64,000 nucleotides of DNA from Heterodera schachtii. Lineage: Eukaryota > Nematoda > Chromadorea > Rhabditida > Heteroderidae. The DNA lies in assembly GCA_023374025.1 (NCBI GenBank), contig SIJG01000032.1, forward strand, positions 1,194,441 to 1,258,440. The letters run 5' to 3'. Shown here in pieces: positions 53,676 through 64,000 of this stretch. The position numbers were made by a program, and so were the translations under genes. Under the pieces are notes generated by a model. The model was not told where the DNA came from. It saw only the letters and a program-made list of their open reading frames with translations, and did not search any database. Numbering within the stretch: the first letter of the stretch is position 1; each line of letters opens with the position of its first letter.

Positions 53676-56600
53676 TCATTCATTCAATTTTCTTCCACTG
53701 GGCCCGGCGGCATTCGGTGTCAGCAGCAGACGACCACCGCTTACGTTGCTTTGATCCGCCGCTGGTGGAGACAATGGGCTGAATTAAATGTGTGATAAAT
53801 TAAATTTGTCGACCGGAGTCAGGTCGTTTCACATCCCTCCCCCCGCACTGTTTCCCCATTCCCATCGTTGAAAGAATCTTAGGAAAATTTTTTCGAACTT
53901 AGAATTTTCAAGAAAAAATCTTAGGAAAAAAAATTTTTTTTTTTTTGAGAAACGAAATAAAATTTTTGAAAAATTTTTTTTTTCAAAATTCTATGTTGAA
54001 TCACTAATATATAAGTTTTTTGTTTAAATTTTCGCAAAATTTTCTCATAAAAATTTTTCTAAAATTTTTTCTTGATAAATTTCAGTTTTTTATTTTTATT
54101 TTTTGAGGGGGGGGGGGGGGGGGGGTAATGAAGTGCACAAACAAAAAGCTGTTCCTCCTCTGCCGCCTCACCCAATGCAATTGTTGTCACCATAAAGCTG
54201 AAATTGGACAGTGTTCATCATCAAAGCGTCAGACGAATTTTCCAATTTAATTGCCGCCGCTTTTTCACTAATTGGACATCGCTTTAATAGCCAATTTGTC
54301 ATTAATTCATCATGATCATCGTCATCTTCGTCAACAACAACATCTTCAACCGCAACGAGTGTCAGCTTTTCTTGGGTCCGTTCATTGGTCAATTCAAATG
54401 GCACAATTTTCGTTGACTTGTGAACATTAAACCGAATTTCGTAGCAAGCAGAAGCAGTGGTGGCACAGAGAAATGCCTAAACAATTGGGAAATTAGAGTT
54501 TTGACTTTTTTGTTCAACAAATTCGGGTCAAGGGTTCGCAATTTGCAGAAATGGATGCCGGATTCGTGTCCAGCGACCCAGAAAACTCTTATTTTCATGA
54601 ATTTTTCGAAAAATGGGGGGGGGGGGGGGGGGTGAATAAACGGGTGCACCCCAAAATCACTCCCCCGAAATCACGCCACTAGAAAATTTTAAAAATTTTT
54701 CAAACCTAGAATTTTTTCAAGAGAAAATTCTTTGAAAAATTTTTTATAAAAAAATTTCAAACAAAAATTTGTTTTTTTTTGAAATTTTTAAAAAACAGTA
54801 ATTTATCATAAAATTCCAAAAAAAAATGGCCGAAATTTTTTCAAAATTTTTTTTTCTTTAAATTTTTACCACTTCCAATTTTTTTTTTTTTGGGGGGGGT
54901 GCGGGCGACCCAGGCCGAAAAAAGGACCTTCTTGAACTTGTTGACCCATTCAACAGTTGCTGGACCATCATGACCAAAGCAAAGCAATCGATTTGGTTGG
55001 CCATCGCTTCTCGGCGTGTGCAACCATTTGGACAACGCTTGGCCAGCCGATGGTTGCCCATCAAACTGATCAGCAATTTGCACGTCGGGCAACAGACGGC
55101 CAGAATCGATCAAACTCAGATTGATCAGATCGGAGAGAATGGTTGGTGAGACGAGACGACGCAAATTGTCCAAATCAGTACCAAATGGAAAGGCCAAGTG
55201 GCGAATGTTTGGCGCAAAAATGGGCCAAATTTCGCGCGCAAAAACGTCCCAAATTGGCTGGCTATCTTCCGCTTTATTTGACCACACAAACAGACTCAAA
55301 TTGGTGCCCCATTTGTCCCAAATTTGCTGATTTGAGCGCAGAAATTTGATGACGGAGTGATCAATGTACCTGGAAAAGGGGATATGGGGGATTTGATCAA
55401 TCAGTTAATAATTGGCACTGTAAAATTTGTGATTAGCAACCCGCCCAAAAAGCCGGGTGAACCCCTTAATTTTAATTCAAACTTAACAATTTTTAATGAA
55501 AAAAAACTTATAAAAGTTTTTATAAGAAAATTTCGAAAAAATTGAAAAAAATTTTATAGCTTTTTAAAAAAAAAATTTTTTTTGAAAATTTTAGTTTTTC
55601 TTGAAATTTTTGTTTAATAATTTTTTAGAAAAATTGGGCGACGAACTTTGTCTTGTTCAGGGAATGTTTCACTATTATGGTAAAAAAAAATTTGCCTCTT
55701 GGAATTTTTTTTTTTTTTTTACAGGGGGGGGGTGAGGCGTAAAGCAAAAGTGCCAATAATTTTTTGAATTACTCAATCCGAAGGCTCTCAAAGCGAATTT
55801 TGCTGTGCAACGGACGGTCGGGCAATGGAAATTTCACCAAATCGCAGCCAATAAATGGAGGAAATCCATCAGCAGAATTGACACTGACAGCAGTATACAC
55901 ACAAAGTTGAGGAGGTTCTGATGATGCCGAGAAGCTGTAGTTTTTAATTTGGATGGATTTCCAAAGTGCCAATTCCGTCGTCGTTTTGGCATCGAAATGC
56001 GTGTCCACCAGCGCATCGAAACGGGGCGAAAGCAATGCCAATTTGAGTCCGAGTTGAGGGCGGTCAAAAAACGGAAAAATGTCCATCAAAATGTCGCTAC
56101 AAATCCAGCTGAAAGAAGAGTGTAGAGAGTTTAACATAAAGTTTTGGGAATCATTAATCCGGCATTAATTTCGACCAATTTCGAACCCCGGACCCGAACT
56201 CGAACAAAAAGTCGAAAATTCACTTCCCCGTTCACTTTTAATGCGGAAATTGGTCGAAATTCCCAAAAACAAAGATTGTCAATGCCAAATTTGGGGCAAT
56301 GGTCAAGAATTGGTGTCCCGACGAAAAAAAATGTTAAAAATTTCGGATGTATTTTTTCTAGGCTTAAAAAATGCGTTTATCATGAATGTGAACTCAGATT
56401 TAGAAATCATTGATTTTTATCAATGATTTTTCATCAACTAATTGATTTTTTTCAAAAATTTTAAGAAAATTAGTCGGGCTTAAAAACTCATACATAGATG
56501 TTGTAGAGCCTAAAAAGAGCTTTCGAATGAGCTATTGAATGTATTGTAAAGTCAAGTTTTTAATTTTTTATGATTTTTTGAAATTTAATTATTAATCCCT

Positions 56601-57114
56601 AGGGGTCATATGAGACGATGGTCTGGGGTTCGAGTCCGCTTGGCTGCGGTTTATTTTTTTTATGACACTTGATGAAAAATCATAGATAAAATTAGGGTTC
56701 ATGCATAATCAGAGCTCAGACTCATGATCAGAGTATTTTTTATCCCCAAATTCATTGCTAAACTTTTTTAAAATATAATTTAAAAAATCGAAAAAAATCA
56801 AGTAGTTGATGAAAAATCATAGATAAAAATCAATGATTTTCAAGATCTGAGTTCAGATTCATGATCAGCGCATTTTTTAAGCCTATAAAAAATACCTCCG
56901 AAAGTTTTAACATTTTTTTTCGTCGGGACACCAATTCTTGACCATTGCCAAATTTGGCTCACATTTTCTTCAAAGTTCGCTTGTTCATTTTGTTCTTCTG
57001 CTGTTCTCCAAATGAACCCGACGATTGTTGCTGATTTTCACTAATTGTGGCAGAAGAAATTAAGCAATTGTCGGCGGAGGAAAATTTTTTCTTTTTTTCA
57101 ACGGGCGATTCCAT
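53676..57114 (-). CDS. F-box-like protein, soluble type (5 exons, 445 aa)
   Basis: Exons are 56963-57114, 55773-56108, 54928-55369, 54172-54476 and 53676-53778; phases close to 445 aa. The N-terminal exon is basic and glutamine-rich (MESPVEKKKKFSSADN, SENQQQSSGSFGEQQKNKM). The F-box-like motif is WICSDILMDIFPFFDRPQL .. LLSPRFDALVDTHF. Then come YIDHSVIKFLRSNQQIWDKW, PIWDVFAREIWPIFAPNIRH, ISPTILSD-like and SKWLHTPRSDGQP. Exon 4 has FELTNERTQEKLTL, an acidic insert (DEDDDDHDEL) and LLKRCPISEKAAAIK. The tail reads PLSPPAADQSNVSGGR. This is the longest member here. Intron 1 is enlarged by a foldback element. It presumably serves as an SCF substrate receptor; the partner is unknown. Confidence 0.8.
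56295..56946. mobile_element. foldback element in intron 1 of the F-box gene
   Basis: The ends carry AATGGTCAAGAATTGGTGTC and its complement. The 11-mer GCCAAATTTGG stands on both sides, and the paralogue at 62422-62432 has it once, an empty site. The arms hold AAAATCATTGATTTTTATC repeats. GGTTCGAGTCC at 56627-56637 equals a polymerase III B box. Confidence 0.85.
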
Positions 57115-57472
57115 TAAAAATTAAATGCGCTTAAAATAGGCTAAAATATTTCATATCAAAGTATGTAAAAGCATACAGAATTGTTCTGATCGTAAAATTT
57201 AACAAAAAAGAAATAAAATTAAGCTCAAATCAGTATTAAGATAGGTAACCTATACATATTTTTGTAAAATTTTTGTCAAATTTTGGAGACAAATTTTTGA
57301 GAAAATTTTTTGGGCAAAACGCCAAAATTTGTTTAAAATAAATTTTTCAAAATTTTTTCGGTTTACTTATACGAGCGCTTGGGCGCCGCTTCGCGGCGCC
57401 AACCGCTCTGCCAAATAAATTTATAAAATTATAAAAAGTTGATTTAATATATTAATGTCACTCGCTCAAAAT
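57115..57472. other. upstream flank of the F-box gene
   Basis: AT-rich. A GGCGCCGCTTCGCGGCGCC GC palindrome lies at about 57381. No exon. Confidence 0.45.
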
Positions 57473-58570
57473 CGCTCTCTCCATCTCTCACTACCTCCCT
57501 CTTTCTCTCTATCTCTCTCTTCCTCTCCCTTCTCTCTCTTCCTCACTCTTCCCTCTCTCTTTCTCCCCCTCTTCAACCCCTATCTCTCCCTTTTTCCTTC
57601 TCTCTCCATTCTCTCTCTTCCTTCTCTCTCTTCCTTTTCTATCCTATCTTCCTTCCCTCTTCCTTCTCTCTCTCCCCTCGCTCACTCTCTCCCCCCTTCA
57701 ACCTCTCTCTCTTTCCTTCTCTCTCCCTTCTCCCTCTTCTTCTCTATCTCCCTTCTCTCTCCTTTCTCTTCTCTCTCTCCCCCTCTCTCTCTCTCCCTTT
57801 TCTCTCTTCCTTCTCTATCTCGCTTCTCTCTATCTTCCCCTCTTCAACCCCTCTCTCTTTCCTTCTCTCTCTCTCCCTTCACTCTCCTTTCTCTTCTCTC
57901 TTTTTCTCGCCCTTCACTCTCTCCTTTCTCTCTCTTCCTTCTATATGTCCCTTTTCTCTGTTCCCTCTCTCTCTCCCTCTCGCTCTCTCTCCCCCTCGCT
58001 CTCTCTCTCTCCCTCTTCAACCCCTCTCTCTTTCCTTCTCTCTCTCTCCTCTCTCTTCCCTCTTCCTACTCTCTCTCCTTTCTCTTTATTCCTTATCTAT
58101 CCCCCTTCTCTCTCTCCCCTCGCTCTCTCCCCCCGATCTCTCTATCAGTCTCTCTCTTCCTTCTCTCTCTCTCTCTCATTTTCTCTTTCTTCTCTCTCTC
58201 TCCTTTTTCTCTTTCTTCTATCTTTCTTCTCTCTCTCTCTCCTCTCTCTCTCTCCTTCTCTCTCTCACCCCTCTCCTTCACACTTCTTTCACACCTTCTC
58301 TCTTCTCTCTATTTTTTTTTCTGTCGGCTCAACTATTTGTCTCTCTCTTTTTTCTCCCACTATCTCGCCTTTTTCTCTCCCCTCTCACTCACTCCATCTC
58401 TCTCTCGCTCTCTTTCTCCCTTCTCCGTTCTCTTTTCCCATTCTCTCTCTCCTACACCCCCCACCCTTTCCCTTCCTTTCTCATTTCTTCCCTTTGTCTA
58501 CCTCTCATTCCTCGCACTTTCTCTTAATTTTTCTTTTAGTCTCTCACTTCTCAATTCCCTCCCGCTCCAA
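57473..58570 (+). repeat. pyrimidine-rich (TCTC) tract
   Basis: About 1.1 kb of CTCTCT with CC and TT interruptions and the recurring CTTCAACCCCTCTCTC. It is the strand mirror of the purine tract at 48758-49675, without unit homology that I can see. Confidence 0.92.
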
Positions 58571-59080
58571 CACTTTCATCACACATACATAAGTAAACAA
58601 CTGTCTGTTCTTCCCTTTTTTCTTTATATATGCTATTTCTTTTCTCTTATTTGTTCAATTAAGACAAAACGCCAAATGCCAGTTCAACTTGAGGGGCGGG
58701 GCTTGCTCTCATTTAATATACTTAGGGGATTTAGGCAAAACGCCAAAATTTGTTTAAAATAAATTTTTCAAAATTTTTTCGGTTTACTGATATTTGTGCT
58801 TTCTCTGACACCATAAATCAATTGGTTAAAAGTGCAAAGTGTGCTAATTGCTTAATGAACCGACGGTAAGGGAAATTAATTAAAATTATAATTTTTTCGT
58901 TTATATCCATGCTATTTTTAAAAACAATGAAGAGCAAATGAAGAAAAGTGGACGAAAATGAAAAAAGGTCAATTTCGGATGGATGATGAAAACAATTTTT
59001 GGTCATTAATTGCAGTAAAAAATATGGCAAAAATTTTTAATTTGTTAGATGACAATTAAGTGCCTGCTCATACACGGACA
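58571..59080. other. flank duplicate with an F-box start-exon relic
   Basis: ATGAACCGACG followed by GTAAGG at 58855-58865 matches the short start exon of the F-box gene at 21646-21656 and the relic at 63007. No further exon follows. Confidence 0.45.
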
Positions 59081-60216
59081 GGGGCCTATTTCAATTCCCG
59101 TCGTTTCTCAGATAAGACGTCGTATCGTGTAAAATTTTGTTTCAATTCCCATCATTTCACGACGTCTCATCGTATTTACGATCATCTTTTATAAGATGGG
59201 AGAAAAATCGTAAATACGATGAAAAATCGTGAATATGATGTAATTCTGTTTCAATTCAATTTGCATGATGTGATGTCAAAATCGCGTATCCGACATCATG
59301 AAAGTGAAAACCAAATTCTGTAATAATGTAAAATTAATAAATTGAAATTGAAATTATTATTATTAAATATCAATAAATATTATTTTTAAGTTTAATAAAG
59401 AATACACTATAGGTTAGAGCCCGGCGCAGGACCGGATCCTGCGCAGAATTTTGCAGGATCCCAAATCCGCAATCCTGCATTTTTTGGAAAAAACAGGATT
59501 TGCAGGATTGCAGGATTTGCAGGATTAATCCGGCCGGATCCGGTCCTGCAAAAAATTTTGAATTCCAATCCTGCAACAGGATCCGCAAATTTGAAATTTC
59601 CGGGCTCTACTATAGGTGTCCAATATATAAAGCCACCCTAAAATTTGAGTTCTAAAAATTTACATAAACATGCAAAATAGTAACAAAATTAACTTTTGTA
59701 AAATAGCAATTTGAAATAAAGATTTTTTGAAAAGTTTTGTGAAAACCTTTAAGCTTCTGAAGAAATTCTCTAGAAAAACACAGTAATAATCATTCAGCTA
59801 ATTAATTATCCTTTTGACTTTTATATCATTAGAAAGAGGAGACTTCATTCTATAAAACAAAATTTATTTTATAATTTATATTTAGAATTTAAATTTTTTG
59901 TGAATTTTTTAATTTTACATGACGGGACCAGATACATGGGTTGCACCACGGATGAATTTTCACGATTTCTTCCCTTAGTTTCGTCGTATATACGATGTCG
60001 GATATACGATGGGCGGTTGTAAATTGAAACAAAATATACGACATCGGACGTTTTTTCCATGATGTTACGACGATCGTATATACGACATCGGGACGATGAA
60101 TTGAAACAGAAATGTGCGACATCGCATGTTTTTTATTGAAACAGAATTACACGATGCGATGTCGTATCGGAGATATGACATCACATCGGAGATACGACGG
60201 GAATTGAAATAGGCCC
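59081..60216. mobile_element. foldback element made of the word CGATGTCGTAT
   Basis: Ends GGGCCTATTTCAATTCCCGT and complement. The arms repeat TACGACATCG/CGATGTCGTAT words. It splits a flank that is continuous at 53280-53400. I see no clean target duplication. A second element is nested inside. Confidence 0.82.
59415..59609. mobile_element. nested foldback MITE, TAGAGCCCGG termini
   Basis: Ends TAGAGCCCGG/CCGGGCTCTA with exact CTATAGGT on both sides. The interior is made of the word GCAGGATCC/AATCCTGCA. It lies inside the element at 59081-60216, so it is younger. Confidence 0.93.
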
Positions 60217-60412
60217 CAGGCCTAGGCCTGTAGCCAGCGAAATGAATAATAAAAAATTTTAAAGAAAAAAAAAGAATTGTGCCAAAACGGCAAAAAAAAG
60301 AAAAAAAAAATTCGTCGACCATTTCTCAAATCCATAATTAATAATTCATTTCCGCGCAGTCATAAACAGACGAAAGACATTTTCAAAAATAATCACTCAT
60401 TCATTCCGCTGA

Positions 60413-62499
60413 TCACTGCTGGGCCCAGCCGCTTGGACCTTCCGCCGCCGGTGGAGACAACGGCCTAAAATTAAGCGGGCGATTTGATTTGGGTGCATTT
60501 TGCGAATGTTTTTCGACAAAATCAAATGCTTTTGCTCTGCTGCTGCTCACCCAATGCAATTGTTTGCAGCCCACAAATTAAATTGGACATAATTTTCGGC
60601 ATTTTCCCATTGAAATGTCGCCGTCGTCGTCTCCCCAACAATAATTGGACATCGTTTCAACAGCCAATAAAATTGTTTTTCTTTGCTCAATGTCAGCTTC
60701 TCATTGGTCCCATCGTTCACCAATTCAAACGGCTCAATTGGTGTTGGTGGCTTGTCATCTCCAAAACAAATTTGGTAGCTGGCAAAAGTGTCAGTGGCAC
60801 GGATAAATGTCTAAAAAATTGAGCGCAATTAAAAAGCAGCAATCAATTAGTCAGTCGTTTAACGAAAATTTGGTTGTCGGTTGTCGTTTTCGTACGGGTC
60901 TAAGTTTTTGGCTATAACTTTTTTATTTGTCAACCAAATGCAACACTGTTGGTATCATTCGATTGCTCTATGTGTCCCCTCTATTAGTCTGCAAAATTTC
61001 GAAAAATTTCGTTAAGGTTCAAAAAGACGTCGAAAATTTAAGTTTTCCGGGTTTCCTTTTTTTTTGTTTGTTAAAATTTATGTTAAGGATTCAAAATTGG
61101 ATTAAACAAATTTCGGAATGTGATCAACGACCCCCCTCTAAAACCCCTATAAATTGTGATCCATTCGATTACAAAAAAAAAAAAAAAATTTGAAATTTTT
61201 TTTTCCGAAAAAGACGGGTGCCATCGGTAGTACAATTACCAAAATTCTATGAGAATGTGACCACACAGACACACCTCCTTGAAACTGTTGAGCCAAGCCA
61301 TGTTTCCTTCGCCGTCCAATTCTTGGCAAAACAATTCCTTCAGTTTCCCGTCTTTTCTCGGAGTGTGCAACCATTTGGCCAACACATGGCCAGGAGAAGT
61401 TGCATTTGGTTCATCATCAGCAATCACATCAAGGAGCAGTTGATCGCAATTGATTGAAATCAATTGATCAAAATCGGCGAGAATTGTCGTCGGTGAAATG
61501 CGGCGGCACAATTCGTCAAAATGTTCGGCATCGGAAAAGCACAAGTGGCGAATGCTTTTCGCAAAAATTGGCCAAATTTCATGCGCCAAAACATCCCAAA
61601 TTGGCTGAACATTTGCAATAGACAACTCCAAATTGATGCCCCATTTGTCCCAAATTTGTTTGTTGGCACGGAGAAATTCAATGACGGAATGGTCAATGTA
61701 CCTGAAAAGGGAAGTAAAAGTCATTATCTTTTAAACTATTTTTAGACCAAAAATGAAAAATTTTAATTTTCGACTTTTTGTTCGAATCCGGGTCCAGAAT
61801 TAGAAATAGGCCGAAATGGATGCCGGATTCATGATCAGCGACCCTGAAAAGCCTTGGAAACATGTTTTCATGACTTTAGAAAACATAAAAAAATTTTCGA
61901 AATAAGGGGGGGGGACCAGCCTCTTATTATTACCAACAAAACTGTATAAACTTACTCAATTAGAAGTGTATTAAATCGAATTTTGTTGGGCAACGGATGG
62001 TCCGGCAACGGAAAGCGCACAAATTTGCGATCAATCAGAACACATAGTTCCGGCTTTGGTCCACTGTCCTTGCTAATTTTTATCCATCGCGAAATTGCCA
62101 ATTCGCTTTTGCCATCGAAATGCGTGTCCACCAGCGCATCGAAACGGGGCGAAAGCAATGCCAATTTGAGTCCGAGTTGAGGGCGGTCAAAAAACGGAAA
62201 AATGTCCATCAAAACGTCGCTACAAATCCAACTGAAAGAAGAGTGTAGAGAGTTTAACATAAATTTTTGGGAATCATTAATCACGAATCCGGCATTAATT
62301 TCGACCAATTCCGAACCCCGGACCCGAATTCGAACAAAAAGTCGAAACTTCACTTCCCAGTTTAGTTTTAATGCGGAAATTGGTCGAAATTTCCAAAAAA
62401 CAAAAAACAAAGATTGTCAATGCCAAATTTGGCTCACATTTTCTTCAAAGTTCGCTTGTTCATTTTCTTCTTCATTTGCTCTCCAAATGCTGTCACCAT
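60413..62499 (-). CDS. F-box-like protein, soluble type (5 exons, 358 aa)
   Basis: Exons are 62438-62499, 61956-62231, 61275-61701, 60551-60810 and 60413-60464; phases close to 358 aa. The start MVTAFGEQMKKKMNKRTLKK is basic. The F-box-like motif WICSDVLMDIFPFFDRPQL is identical over much of its length to that of the gene at 53676-57114, but the later exons differ more (WDVLAHEIWPIFAKSIRH, AKWLHTPRKDGK, FELVNDGTNEKLTL, LLKRCPIIVGETTTATFQWE). The tail is PLSPPAAEGPSGWAQQ. The near-identical first coding exon beside diverged later ones suggests gene conversion. Intron 1 holds half a GGTAATA-type MITE (61735-61936). An in-frame extension upstream of the ATG is open for a few codons, so the start could lie in an earlier exon. 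Confidence 0.8.
61735..61936. mobile_element. half copy of a GGTAATA-type MITE in intron 1
   Basis: Only the right arm is present: TTCGAATCCGGGTCCAGAAT, GGATTCATGATCAGCGACCC and the end GGACCAGCCTCTTATTATTACC-like. The partner arm is missing. Confidence 0.75.
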
Positions 62500-63006
62500 A
62501 AATGAACCCGGCAATTGCTGCTGACAAAATTAAAAAAAAATTTTTTTTTTAATTTTAGGAAAATTCAAATGAATATCCATTAAATTTAAAAAAAGGAGTC
62601 AGTGAAAAAAAAAACATTTCAAAAGTGATAAAAGCATCAAATCAATCAATTCCCATGCTTTTTGTTTCATTATCTGTCACTAGGAATGGGTCTGTTCTAC
62701 CAGGGGTAGGACGTGACCGCGATTCGCGGCATTGATACAATTTTTAGGTTCTAAAAACTGCCATAATTGTTAGGTAGTTTTGGGTTCTAAAAAACACCCA
62801 AAAATTAAGCCGAATCAATATTTAGATATGTACACATATTTTTAAAATTCTTGTCATGTAAACAAACAAATATTTGAGAAAATTTTTAATTTATTGGGGC
62901 TGTATTGTTGTTTTTATTGCATTTTTGTTAATAATTTTTGGGCAAAACGCCAAAATTTCTTAAAAATATGTTTTTTCAAAATTTTTTGTGCTAATTGCAG
63001 CAAAAA
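62500..63006. other. upstream flank, AT-rich
   Basis: No exon is seen. A GGGTAGGACGTG word near 62705 may be element debris. Confidence 0.4.
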
Positions 63007-63390
63007 ATGAATCGACGGTAATAAATTAATTACAAAATTTTTTCGTTTATATTTTTCATTTGAATTGCCTTAAATTTCAAAAAAAAATTTTTTGTTTTTT
63101 AAGTTTTGTCAGCAACAATCGTCGGGTTCATTTAGGATGACTGGAAATTTGGCCCTTTTTTGGACCGTCCTCAACTCGGTCTCAAAATGGCATTGCGTGG
63201 ACGCGCATTTTGATGCCAAAAGGACGGAATTGACAATTTTGGAATGGCATTACAATTTGCAAGTGCGAAGGACCAAAAGCGAACCTGCTGTTTGTGCAAA
63301 ATGATGGCAAATTTATGGAATTGCCGTTGCCGGACCACCGCCCGCTGCCCAATAAAATTCGCTTTACGAAACTTCGAATTCAATGAAAAA
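63007..63390 (+). pseudogene. plus-strand F-box gene relic
   Basis: A start exon ATGAATCGACG with donor GTAATA is followed at 63112 by an acceptor and CAACAATCGTCGGGTTCATT, as in the N-terminal exon at 56963-57114. The F-box exon follows in broken frame (TGGACCGTCCTCAACTCGG, then GCATTTTGATGCC), ending PLPNKIRFTKLRIQ-like at about 63385. The middle of the F-box is deleted and there are frameshifts. No later exons follow. Confidence 0.78.
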
Positions 63391-63936
63391 TCAAAAAATT
63401 TTCAAACAAAAATGTGCAAATTTTCTGAATTTTTTTCCACACTTTCTCATCAGATTGCATTAAATTTTCGAAAAAATTTCCCGGTGGCGCTTGTCGGCAC
63501 CTTTTTGGGGATAATTTATCATGAATCCGACATTAATTTCGACCAATTTTGACCCTTGAAAAGAACTCGAACAAAGAGTCAAAAATTCACTTCCCAGTTT
63601 AGTTTTAATGCGGAAATTGGTCGAAATTCCCAAAAAACAGATTGTCAATGCCAAATTTGGCTCACATTTTCTTCAAAGTTCGATTGTTCATTTTCTTCAT
63701 CTGTTCTCCAAATGCAGGAATTGTCGGCGAAGGAAAATTTTTTTTTCCTTTTTCAAAAAAAAGCAGACAAATAAAGAAATGAACGATAGAATCAACAAAA
63801 GCATTTCTGTGATGAGAGAGCATCAAATCAATTTCCAATTAGTGAGGTCGAAAAGCATTTCTCAAATATAATTAGTATAATTCATTTCCGCGCAGTCATA
63901 GACGCCATTTTCGAGAATAATCAATCACTCAATCAT
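63391..63936. other. F-box gene flanks and MITE core fragment
   Basis: A TCATGAATCCGACATTAATT fragment of the dispersed core and a CCCGGTGGCGCTTGTCGGCACC-like GC motif lie at 63480-63560. 63590-63760 duplicates the intron 1 region of the neighbouring F-box genes. From about 63800 the DNA is the 3' flank of the next gene. Confidence 0.5.
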
Positions 63937-64000
63937 TCATTCATTCCGCTGATCACTGCTGGGCCCAGGGAATTGTCCGCTTTGATCTGCCGCCGGTGGA
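63937..64000 (-). CDS. last exon of a further F-box gene, cut by the window edge
   Basis: On minus the frame reads PPAADQSGQFPGPSSDQRNE and a stop, matching the PLSPPAADQ tail exons of the genes at 53676-57114 and 60413-62499. Its flanks (TTCCGCGCAGTCATAGACG) match as well. The rest lies beyond the window. Confidence 0.75.
   Translation of the reverse strand, partial: PPAADQSGQFPGPSSDQRNE

Noticed and set aside
56590..56660. tRNA-like sequence with GGTTCGAGTCC
   Set aside because: The B box is exact, but no A box, acceptor stem or anticodon arm can be drawn.
57455..58762. 435-codon open frame rich in S, L, P and F
   Set aside because: It lies almost entirely in the CTCTCT tract. Two frames are open at once, as expected from composition.
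32260..62350. Frames starting in the dispersed core GGACCCGAATTCGAACAAAA
   Set aside because: The same peptides recur at every MITE copy; they come from the repeat and not from genes.

Overview
The window looks like nuclear DNA of a nematode, most probably a tylenchid plant parasite of the cyst-nematode type (Globodera/Heterodera). This rests on small introns with GT..TTTTCAG borders, AT-rich intergenic DNA, and an expanded family of divergent F-box-like genes whose architecture I recognise from such genomes. No bacterial features are present. The gene models below were built by hand from splice sites and reading-frame phase. Every model called intact closes in frame, but none has been checked against transcripts.

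Layout. 1-985: 3' flank of a four-TM gene lying off the left edge. 1267-7420: two F-box-like genes with an N-terminal membrane anchor, in divergent inverted duplicates, with a wrecked third F-box gene (3700-5754) between them. 7877-9805: a small two-TM protein with a CxxC domain (minus). 9975-13900: nested mobile elements, including a LINE reverse transcriptase. 14266-30813: five intact paralogues of an unrecognised four-transmembrane family, two on minus and three on plus, sharing exon structure and TATA promoters. This array is interrupted by a second LINE copy, many foldback elements, an F-box gene (20153-21656) and an F-box fragment (26790-27240). 33564-36649: a TESK/LIMK-like protein kinase (plus). 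37704-47940: a 15-exon nucleotide-diphospho-sugar transferase (minus) with a plus-strand gene (40683-43988) nested in its seventh intron. 47941-53670: mostly gene-poor DNA with a purine-rich tract and GC-rich tandem repeats. 53676-64000: two intact F-box genes on minus, one plus-strand F-box relic, a pyrimidine tract, and the last exon of another F-box gene running off the right edge.

The region is dominated by local gene amplification and by foldback (MITE-like) elements that make 8-bp target duplications. Many foldbacks sit in introns or promoters of the amplified genes, and paralogous empty sites show the insertions directly. The F-box-like genes would act as substrate receptors of ubiquitin ligases. 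Two of them seem to be membrane-anchored versions that keep the intron positions of the soluble ones. The four-TM family is the best candidate for something undescribed: its members conserve cysteines, loops, introns and a core promoter that is marked in at least two places by the same hairpin transposon.
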